NCBI GenBank assembly: GCA_017848205.1
Contig: JAGDDO010000036.1
Location: 1 to 22,134, forward strand
From: Oscillospiraceae bacterium
GTDB lineage: Bacteria; Bacillota_A; Clostridia; Oscillospirales; Ruminococcaceae
DNA length: 22,134 bases
Reading direction: 5' to 3'
The position numbers and the translations under genes were made by a program. The notes under the pieces are model-generated. The model worked only from the letters and a program-made list of their open reading frames with translations. It was not told the DNA's origin and made no database searches. Positions 7,073-13,657 of the stretch are shown here, piece after piece. How positions within the stretch are numbered: position 1 is the stretch's first letter; every line of letters begins with the position of its first letter.

Positions 7073-9418
7073 TTATTTATTCTTATTGTACTTTTCCATA
7101 TCCATCTTACGGATCTCTGAACGGCGGATCTTGCCGCTTCCTACTGTCTTAGGGAGATCTTCTACGAATTCAACTACTCTCGGATACTTGTAAGGCGCAG
7201 TTTCCTTCTTAACGTATTCCTGGATCTCCTTAATGAGGTCATCTGACGGAGTTGTTCCCTTTGTAAGAACGATAGTAGCCTTTACGACCTGTCCTCTGAT
7301 CTCATCCGGAACACCTGTTACTGCACATTCGAGAACGTAAGGAAGTTCCATGAGAACGCTTTCGATCTCGAAAGGTCCGATACGGTAGCCTGATGACTTG
7401 ATAACGTCATCAACACGGCCGACATACCAGTAGAAGCCGTCTTCATCTTCCCATGCTGTATCACCTGTATGGTAGTAGCCGTCGCGCCATGTATCCTTTG
7501 TCTGTTCTTCATTTCTGTACTATTCAAGTGCAAGACCAGGGATAGGCTTGTCGCCGAGCTTAACACAGATCTCACCTGTTTCACCAGGAGCAGCCGGTGT
7601 GCCGTCAGGAAGCAGGATCTGCATATTGTACTGCGGATTCGGCTTGCCCATGCTGCCTGGCTTTGGTTCCATACCTACAAAGTTAGCGATTGTAAGTGTT
7701 GTTTCTGTCTGGCCGAAGCCTTCCATTATCTTAAGGCCTGTAGCCTTTTCAAAGAGATTGTATACTTCAGGATTGAGTGCTTCACCTGCTGTTGTTACAT
7801 ACTTAAGTGATGAGAAGTCATACTTTGAAAGATCTTCACGGATGAAGAAACGAAGCATTGTAGGAGGAGCACAGAATGTTGTGATGTTGTATTTCTTGAA
7901 CATCGGCATGATGTCATCTGCATGGAAACGGTCAAAGTCGTAAACAAATACAGCACCTTCGCACATCCACTGGCCGTAAAGCTTGCCCCAGAGAGCCTTG
8001 CCCCAGCCTGTATCGGCAATTGTGAAGTGGAGGCCGTTCGGATCAGCATTGTGCCAGTATCTTGCTGTTGTGTAATGGCCGAGTGCGTACTCGTAGCTGT
8101 GAAGAACCATCTTCGGGTTGCCTGTAGTACCTGAGCTGAAGAAGATGAGCATCGGATCTGTTCCGCACGGAGCATCTTCTGTACGTTCGAATGTTGTGTT
8201 GTATGCAGGAAGTTCGGAATTGAAGTCGTGCCATCCTTCACGTGTGCCGTTTACGATGATCTTTGTCTTAAGTGAAGGTGATTCTTCGCACGCCTTGTCA
8301 ACTTCCTCTGTAACCCAGCTGTCAGCTGTACAAACGATAGCTGAAACATCAGCAGCGTTGAATCTGTATTTGTAGTCGTGAGCACGGAACATGTTGCTTG
8401 CAGGAATGCCGACTGCACCTATGCGGTGAAGAGCAAGGATGGAAAGCCAGAACTGGTAGTGACGCTTGAGAACGAGCATTACCTTGTCGCCGCGCTTGAT
8501 TCCAAGTGATCTGAAGTAATTGGCTGTCTGACATGAAAGCTTCATCATGTCATCGAATGAGAAGATCTTTTCATTATGATCACGGTCAACGTAGATCATA
8601 GCTGTCTTGTCAGGAGTCTTTTTAGCTATTTCATCCACAACATCGAAAGCAAAGTTGAACTTTTCTTCGTTGTGATAATGTACACCAGTAAGGATGCCTT
8701 CGCTGTCTGTTTCACATGAAATGAACTTTTCCATTACAGGGTGGAGAATGCCTGCCTTGCTGAAGTTTGTGTGGTGATATTCTGAGATCTGTTCATGATA
8801 TTCAGGAGCATCAGTCTTTTCACCGTTAGGAGGCATGATCATAGCGATGATCTCGCATGATTCACCGCCGAGTGCGATGTCATCGTGAGGGATGGAACTG
8901 TCGAAGTAGATGCTGTCACCTTCGTGAAGAGTTTCAGTGTGAGAACCGATAACCATTCTGAGTGAACCCTTGAGGACGTAGTCAAATTCCTGTCCCTTGT
9001 GAGTAGACATGTGAAGCGGCTTTGAAAGTTCTTCTTCTGAATACGGGATAACAACGTGGAAAGGTGTTGCTATTTTGTTTTTGAACATAGGTGCGAGACG
9101 GTTGTAAACAAAACCTTCTCTTCTTACGATAGGAGCTCCCAGTCCCTTTCTTGTTACAGTGTAGCTCTTGAGTGCCGGGCTGCTTCCTTCCATGAGATCT
9201 GTAATTTCAACATTGAAAGCGTTGGCACATTTATAAATGAAAGTAAAGCTGAAGTCCTTTTCGCCTGATTCAAACTGTCTGTACTCTTCAACAGAGTAAT
9301 CAGTGAGTTCAGCCATTTTTTCAACTGAGAAGCCAAGATCGTCACGAAGTCTTGAAATACGTTCAGCGACCTCTCTGATCTTGCTTTCGGCGCTACCGAG
9401 ATTTTCCTGATTGTTCAT
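7073..9418 (-). CDS. HTH-cupin-acyl-CoA ligase fusion with in-frame TAG at codon 633
   Basis: Read through one TAG, this is a 781-residue fusion. Residues ~15-75 are an XRE-type helix-turn-helix and ~110-195 a cupin ([27 protein letters not shown]). Residues ~240-781 are an AMP-forming acyl-CoA synthetase that activates a carboxylic acid via acyl-AMP. Ligase motifs are SSGTTGNPK near residue 430, EGFGQTETT near 570 and, beyond the [41 protein letters not shown] and SGKIRR with the catalytic Lys. ATG 9418 follows AAAAAAGGAG. The TAG at 7520-7522 precedes YRNEEQT, where homologs usually have Tyr or another bulky residue, and the 148 codons after it are intact. Without readthrough the adenylation C-domain would be lost. 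A T-box leader controls the gene. Substrate is unknown; the ligase resembles medium or branched-chain/aromatic acid enzymes. The stop is TAA. Confidence 0.88.
7520..7522 (-). other. In-frame amber (TAG) codon within the acyl-CoA ligase gene
   Basis: On the minus strand the codon reads TAG between GAA and TAC, within LALE-stop-YRNEEQT. The frame remains open for 148 further codons that carry conserved A7, A8 and A10 ligase motifs. The residue expected from homologs is most often Tyr (sometimes Gly or Gln). Confidence 0.87.
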
Positions 9419-9461
9419 AATAACTACTCCTTTTTTAAGTTTGATTGTTCAGGACGAAACT

Positions 9462-9500
9462 AAAAAAGCCCGTCCCAAAGCCTTTAACTTTGAGACGAGC
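9462..9500 (-). terminator. T-box-controlled intrinsic terminator
   Basis: A 13-bp stem (GCTCGTCTCAAAG pairing with CTTTGGGACGGGC) is followed by TTTTTT. It lies directly after the T-box sequence, in the position where it would compete with the antiterminator. Confidence 0.9.
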
Positions 9501-9728
9501 ATCATATCGATTCCCGCGGTACCACTCAAATTGTGCTGCATATCTGCAGTCACCACTTACAAGCTCCAATAAGCTTTTTACTTTTACGCAGCATCACGGG
9601 AACACTTACATTCATTTTCAGCGTTCCAGCTCAGAAGGGATACAAATCATTGCTTATGTCCGGCTCACACCAACCGCCGGCTCTCTGTACAAAGAGGCAA
9701 TCATTTACCTGTCTTCTTCACAGCTATT
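9468..9728 (-). promoter_or_regulatory. T-box riboswitch leader
   Basis: The leader senses the charging of a specific tRNA. Visible elements, in transcript order, are as follows. Stem I (about 9631-9720) has the apical CAGAGAGCCGGCGGTTGGTG motif and a closing AGAAG/CTTCT stem. The antiterminator T-box AGTGGTACCGCGG is near 9515-9527, followed by the 13-bp terminator. The bulge is UGGU, so the paired tRNA should have discriminator A; this argues against Cys, Gly, Gln, Asn and Asp. The specifier side of the internal loop is UGAUUUGUAUCC (9638-9649 on plus). Val GUA, Phe UUU, Ile AUU/AUC or Tyr UAU are all possible, and I cannot decide. This leader fills the 353-base gap between the ligase and the zinc operon. 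Confidence 0.92.
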
Positions 9729-9734
9729 AATTAA

Positions 9735-9763
9735 ATGATATCACATAAATTTTTATTTGTCAA
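9735..9763 (-). promoter_or_regulatory. Sigma-A promoter for the T-box/acyl-CoA ligase transcript
   Basis: The -35 TTGACA is at 9758-9763 and the -10 TATCAT at 9735-9740, with a 17-base spacer. The -35 lies only 8 bases past the stop of the zinc-operon lipoprotein gene. No separate terminator for that operon is visible, so read-through into the T-box terminator is possible. Confidence 0.85.
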
Positions 9764-9771
9764 TAATATTT

Positions 9772-10428
9772 TTAAACTATTTTCGCATTTTTCAGAGTAC
9801 AGTATGTGCTGTCTCCGTCCTTATAGGTATCATAGACACCGACAACGCAGATCTCATCGCCCTCGTACGGATAATCCTTCGGATACTCATGCTCTCCGGC
9901 AAGCTGAAATTCAATGCCCTGAGCACAGCAGGCTGAGGCATCTTTAACGATACAGGCATAAAAGAAATCGCTTGATCCTTCATCATGGAATACTGTAAAT
10001 GCGCCGTTCATTTTTACAACTTTGCCCATATAGTCATCAGGTGTTGTCATCATATTGTAGACTTCCGAGTAAACCATTGTGCTTGAAAGAGCAGTAAGGT
10101 CTACATCTATTTTGTCCATATCTATGGATGCCATATCAAAGTGCACCGATTTTTCAGGATCTGTATTCGGATCTTCATCGTCTGAAGAAGCAATTTCTTC
10201 TGAAGCACTGCTTTCATTTTCTGAAACAGAGTTTCCGGCAGCACTTTCAGTTATTTTATTATCTTCTGAGGCTTCAGTCTGTTCTGCAGCTTTCTTTTCT
10301 GCTTCAAGCACATCATTTACGCCCTGTGTATTGCCTGTCGAACGGCTTGCTATCCCATCCGCCGGGCCGCATCCTGCAAGTGAAAACACAAGCGAGGAAC
10401 ATACAAGCAAACCTAAAATCTTTTTCAT
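9772..10428 (-). CDS. Zinc-operon lipoprotein with C-terminal OB-like domain
   Basis: The 218-residue product has a lipoprotein signal peptide, MKKILGLLVCSSLVFSLAGC, with the lipid-anchored Cys at residue 20. A Ser/Glu/Asp-rich linker follows to about residue 100. The C-terminal compact domain (~115-218) has a paired Cys motif, DASACCAQGIEF, and GKVVKMNGAF and GDEICVVGVYDTY strands reminiscent of an OB fold. Its ATG overlaps the TGA of the permease gene (ATGA), so it is the last, translationally coupled gene of the zinc-uptake operon. I infer a role in extracellular metal handling, with the Cys pair as a possible metal ligand. No named family is recognised. The stop is TAA. Confidence 0.85.
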   Translation of the reverse strand: MKKILGLLVCSSLVFSLAGCGPADGIASRSTGNTQGVNDVLEAEKKAAEQTEASEDNKITESAAGNSVSENESSASEEIASSDDEDPNTDPEKSVHFDMASIDMDKIDVDLTALSSTMVYSEVYNMMTTPDDYMGKVVKMNGAFTVFHDEGSSDFFYACIVKDASACCAQGIEFQLAGEHEYPKDYPYEGDEICVVGVYDTYKDGDSTYCTLKNAKIV

Positions 10429-11270
10429 TTTCTTAAACCTCCGGTAAGTGCACCCGCACCGCAGCAGAGTGCAAAAGCAGCAACGTCAACTGCAACTATA
10501 GTTGAACCTGCCGGTGTTCCGGCAAGTATCGAGATGATAATACCTGTAAAAGCACATATAACTGAAAGAACTGCTGAACAAATGGTTACGTTTCTGAAGC
10601 TGTGGAAAAGCCTCATGGCTGAAAGAGCCGGGAAAATAACAAGAGCTGAGATAAGGAGTGAACCAACAAGGTTCATTGCAAGAACGATTATAACAGCGAT
10701 AACAACAGCAATAAGCAGATTGTAACGGTCAGCCTTGATTCCCGTTGCCTTTGCGAAATTTTCATCGAATGTAACTGCCAGTATCTTGTTGTAGAACAGT
10801 ACGAAAATTATGAGTACGGCTACTGACAGAGCTATACAGAGTCCCACTTCTTTCTGTGTGAGTGTAATGATGGATGTAGATCCGAAAAGGGTGCTGCACA
10901 CATCGCCTGAAAGATTTGATGAAGTGGAGAATATGTTCATTATAAGATAACCGAAGGCAAGAGCGCCGACAGATATCATTGCGATAGCGGCATCGCCTTT
11001 TATTTTTGTATTCTGACCTGTTCTCAGAAGAAGAACAGCACTTATGACCGTAACCGGCAGGATAAGAAGCATTTCATTTGTAAGTCCGACAACTACAGCT
11101 ATGGACATTGCGCCGAAAGCAACGTGTGAAAGTCCGTCGCCGATGAATGAAAACCTTTTAAGGACAAGTGTCACACCTAAAAGCGAGGAACAAAGTGCTA
11201 TCAATACGCCGACAATAAGTGCATAGCGCACATTTGAAAACTGCATGTACAAAGCAAGTTTTTCAAGCAT
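10425..11270 (-). CDS. znuB: Zinc ABC transporter permease
   Basis: This is the membrane channel of a high-affinity zinc (or manganese) importer of the ABC-3 family. The product has 281 residues, the normal length, and about eight hydrophobic segments. These include YALIVGVLIALCSSLLGVTL, with the family-typical VLKRFSFIGDGLSHVAFGA following it, and LLISALVIFPALSAM near residue 190. The ATG at 11270 overlaps the TAA of the ATPase gene (TAATG), and its own TGA overlaps the lipoprotein ATG. That makes three tightly coupled genes. Zinc rather than manganese specificity is inferred from the His-rich binding protein and the Fur-family regulator at the head of the operon. The symbol follows the zinc-system convention; adcB would be equivalent. 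Confidence 0.93.
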   Translation of the reverse strand: MLEKLALYMQFSNVRYALIVGVLIALCSSLLGVTLVLKRFSFIGDGLSHVAFGAMSIAVVVGLTNEMLLILPVTVISAVLLLRTGQNTKIKGDAAIAMISVGALAFGYLIMNIFSTSSNLSGDVCSTLFGSTSIITLTQKEVGLCIALSVAVLIIFVLFYNKILAVTFDENFAKATGIKADRYNLLIAVVIAVIIVLAMNLVGSLLISALVIFPALSAMRLFHSFRNVTICSAVLSVICAFTGIIISILAGTPAGSTIVAVDVAAFALCCGAGALTGGLRK

Positions 11271-11980
11271 TATTCCTCACCGCCCTTCTGCTGTCTGAGA
11301 AAGAATTTTCCTGTTTCACTTTCAAGATATTCTTCCTTTGTTCCGAAAAATACGGAAGAACCGATGTGAAGAATATTTGAGGCATAGCGAAGTGCCGCTG
11401 CTATATCATGGGATATCATTATTATGGTTATCCCCTCGTCGTTGAGTTCCTTTATAAGCTCATACATCTCGGCTGTGACCTTCGGATCGAGACCGGATAC
11501 TGGTTCGTCAAGAAGAAGGACCTTTCTTGTGGCGCACAGCGCTCTTGCAAGAAGAACACGCTGCTGCTGGCCTCCTGAAAGTTCACGGTAACAGCGGTCA
11601 GCAAGATTGGTTATTCCCATTCTCTTCATGCTTTCCGAAGCAAGTGCCTTTTCTTCTTTGTTATAGAAAGGTCTGAGACCGCATCTGCTCTGACATCCTG
11701 AAAGGACTATTTCCCGTACAGACGCAGGAAAATCACGCTGAACGATGGTCTGCTGAGGCAGATATCCTATTTCGTTGTTTTTAAGGCCGTCACCTGTAAT
11801 TATCTCCCCCTTTAAAGGAGCCTGCAGATGCAGCAGAGTTTTCATAAGTGTGGATTTACCTGAGCCGTTTTCACCGACTATGCAAAGGTAATCTCCGGCA
11901 CTTACTGTAAAATTGAGATCTTCGGCTATTGCACGGTTATCGTAGCCAAGTGAAAGATCCTTTACTGTAAGCAAAGCCAT
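11270..11980 (-). CDS. znuC: Zinc ABC transporter ATP-binding protein
   Basis: This is the ATPase that powers zinc import, partner of the permease gene that follows. All ABC motifs are visible in 236 residues: Walker A VGENGSGKST near residue 36, signature LSGGQQQR, Walker B VLLLDEPVSGLDP and the switch His in MISHD. ATG 11980 follows TGGAGGAAAAGTA. It lies 35 bases downstream of the binding-protein gene and ends in TAA overlapping the permease start. Nothing is missing or unusual. Confidence 0.95.
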   Translation of the reverse strand: MALLTVKDLSLGYDNRAIAEDLNFTVSAGDYLCIVGENGSGKSTLMKTLLHLQAPLKGEIITGDGLKNNEIGYLPQQTIVQRDFPASVREIVLSGCQSRCGLRPFYNKEEKALASESMKRMGITNLADRCYRELSGGQQQRVLLARALCATRKVLLLDEPVSGLDPKVTAEMYELIKELNDEGITIIMISHDIAAALRYASNILHIGSSVFFGTKEEYLESETGKFFLRQQKGGEE

Positions 11981-12015
11981 TACTTTTCCTCCAGCTTCTC
12001 TGTGTTGATCATATT

Positions 12016-13056
12016 TTAAGCATTAAGTGCTTCCTTAAGAGTTTCAAGGTTTTCCTTCATTAACGAAAGATAATCTGCACCATTTTCGATATCCTTTGAA
12101 GTTACCGACTGCATTGAATTCATTGTAAGAATTTTCTGATTTCTTTTCTTTGTGCTGTTTATCACTGTATCAGCTATTCTGTGATCTGTGCCGTCGATGG
12201 TCATAACTGATTCAAGTGAAAGCTCGTCGACCTTTCCTGCAAGGAATGCGATAGTCTCGAAGCTGGCTTCTGTCTCTGCCGAGCAGCCGACAAAAGCAGC
12301 ATAATATGTAAGACCGTAATCATCAGTCATGTAACGGAACGGAAAACGGTCTGCAAAAAGCAGAGTCTTCATCGGAGCTGCAGCGACTGCGGACTGATAT
12401 TCTGTATCAAGAGCACCTATCTTAGCGATGTACTCGTCTGCATTTTTTCTGTAAACATCAGAATTGTCAGGATCCGCTTTTCCAATAGCTTCGGCTATAC
12501 TGTCAACGCACTTTGAAGCGTTTTTAAGAGATAACCAGATATGTTCATCGTATTCTTTTTCTTCGTGTTCTTCATCTTCATGATCGTGATCGTGATCATG
12601 CTCGTCTTCTTCCTGCATGCCTTCAACGACTTCCTCTTCCTTTACGGATTCACCGAGAACATCCATAAGGTCAACTACGATCATTTCACTGTTACGTGCT
12701 TCCTTAAGAACGTCATCTACCCATTTTTCAGATTCTCCGCCGATATATACGAAAACGTCACATTCTGAAATTGTCAGTATATCATCAGCTGACGGCTGGT
12801 AGCTGTGAAGATCCACACCGCTGTCGAGAAGCATAGTAACTTCAGCATCAGAAACCTCATCTCCGAGAATATTTTTTGTCCAGTCATACTCCGGAAAAAT
12901 AGTGGTCACTATCTGGACTTTACCATCTGAGGATCCGTTTCCGGTTTTAGAAAATGAATCCGGTACAGATATTGTCTGTCCGTTGTCTGATGAGCAGGCT
13001 GTGAGACAACCTGTGAGAACTGCCGCTGTCAGTAAAAGTGATAAAAATTTATTCAA
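12016..13056 (-). CDS. znuA: Zinc ABC transporter substrate-binding lipoprotein
   Basis: This metal-binding lipoprotein captures extracellular zinc and delivers it to the permease. It belongs to the cluster A-I metal-binding family. A typical signal, NKFLSLLLTAAVLTGCLTAC, ends in a lipobox Cys. An acidic His-rich loop (EHDHDHDHEDEEHEE, residues ~147-172) marks zinc proteins and precedes DEHIWLSLKNASK, the second metal-ligand segment. The first is VDLHSYQPSADD. The start is probably TTG at 13056 (or the adjacent TTG at 13059), 8 or 5 bases after GGAGG. An ATG at 13125 in the same frame lies inside zur, lacks a ribosome site and would spoil the signal peptide. The resulting length is ~346 residues. 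The gene follows zur by ~50 bases. The stop is TAA. Confidence 0.92.
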   Translation of the reverse strand: MNKFLSLLLTAAVLTGCLTACSSDNGQTISVPDSFSKTGNGSSDGKVQIVTTIFPEYDWTKNILGDEVSDAEVTMLLDSGVDLHSYQPSADDILTISECDVFVYIGGESEKWVDDVLKEARNSEMIVVDLMDVLGESVKEEEVVEGMQEEDEHDHDHDHEDEEHEEKEYDEHIWLSLKNASKCVDSIAEAIGKADPDNSDVYRKNADEYIAKIGALDTEYQSAVAAAPMKTLLFADRFPFRYMTDDYGLTYYAAFVGCSAETEASFETIAFLAGKVDELSLESVMTIDGTDHRIADTVINSTKKRNQKILTMNSMQSVTSKDIENGADYLSLMKENLETLKEALNA

Positions 13057-13105
13057 CAATAAAACCTCCGTGTTGAGAAAAAAGCTTATATGAATGGCAG
13101 TGGAA

Positions 13106-13525
13106 TTACTGGATACAGTTTTCACAGAGCCCGTAGAATACTGTTCTTATAGGATCAAGCTTGAAACGATGATCCTTGAAAAGATGTGCCTGAATCTCCT
13201 CCAGCTCATCACAGTTAAGATGGATAAGCCTTCCGCACTTCTGGCATTTGCAGTGATAGCAGACTTCCCCTGCATCGTGATGATGATCATTTCCTACAAA
13301 TTCAAAACACGCCGGACTGTTTCCGTCGATGATGTATTTGTTGATTATTCCTTCATCCACAAGGTTTTCAAGCTGACGGTAAATAGTTGACTGACCGATG
13401 GACTCGCCCTGTGATCTGAAATATTCGTAAACGTCACTTGCCGTAATGTGCTTTCCGTGAACGCTTTCAAGGTATTCTATAAGTATTTCCCGCTGCTTTG
13501 TTTTATATTTTAAACGTGAATTCAT
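13106..13525 (-). CDS. zur: Fur-family zinc uptake regulator
   Basis: This Fur/Zur repressor has 139 residues from ATG 13525, which follows GGGAGGG by 7 bases. A TTG at 13540 is in frame but overlaps the ribosome site. Residues ~1-80 form the winged helix (SQGESIGQSTIYRQLENLVDEG). The dimerisation half carries HHHDAGEVCYHC for metal sensing, and two structural Cys pairs (CQKC and CENC) that normally bind zinc. It is the first gene of the zinc operon and is transcribed from a promoter bracketed by two matching palindromes, so it very probably represses itself and the transporter when zinc is plentiful. Fur or PerR specificity is excluded mainly by context. Confidence 0.9.
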   Translation of the reverse strand: MNSRLKYKTKQREILIEYLESVHGKHITASDVYEYFRSQGESIGQSTIYRQLENLVDEGIINKYIIDGNSPACFEFVGNDHHHDAGEVCYHCKCQKCGRLIHLNCDELEEIQAHLFKDHRFKLDPIRTVFYGLCENCIQ

Positions 13526-13546
13526 ATCAAACCCTCCCAAAATAAA

Positions 13547-13561
13547 TGAGAACCATTCTCA
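13547..13561. promoter_or_regulatory. Fur/Zur-type operator 1
   Basis: TGAGAACCATTCTCA has perfect 6-base arms around a 3-base centre. It directly abuts the -10 of the zur promoter on its downstream side, covering the transcription start, which is a repressing position. Confidence 0.8.
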
Positions 13562-13590
13562 ATTATAGCATCGCGGTCACGCTTTGTCAA
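13562..13590 (-). promoter_or_regulatory. Sigma-A promoter for the zur-znuACB-lipoprotein operon
   Basis: The -35 TTGACA is at 13585-13590 and the -10 TATAAT at 13562-13567, with a 17-base spacer. Both hexamers match consensus, and Fur-type palindromes flank both sides. Confidence 0.9.
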
Positions 13591-13596
13591 TACATT

Positions 13597-13611
13597 TGAG
13601 AATGGTTCTTA
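13597..13611. promoter_or_regulatory. Fur/Zur-type operator 2
   Basis: TGAGAATGGTTCTTA is a second, slightly weaker palindrome sharing the TGAGAA half-site. It is centred 50 bases from operator 1 and lies just upstream of the -35. Confidence 0.7.
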
Positions 13612-13657
13612 TTTTTATTTTCATATTCAGTTTACATTAAATTTTCAGTTTCTGCAA

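Noticed and set aside
7073..7351. Separate 92-residue ligase-fragment gene starting at an internal ATG
   Set aside because: Conserved ligase sequence continues upstream in the same frame to the TAG at 7520, and there is no ribosome site for the internal ATG. It is the C-terminal end of the 7073-9418 gene.
9638..9649. Cys (UGU) specifier in the T-box, suggested by a following A
   Set aside because: The UGGU bulge predicts discriminator A, whereas tRNA-Cys carries U. The specifier is left unassigned.
13057..13125. znuA start at ATG 13125
   Set aside because: It lies inside zur, lacks a ribosome site, and puts 23 extra residues before a normal lipoprotein signal.
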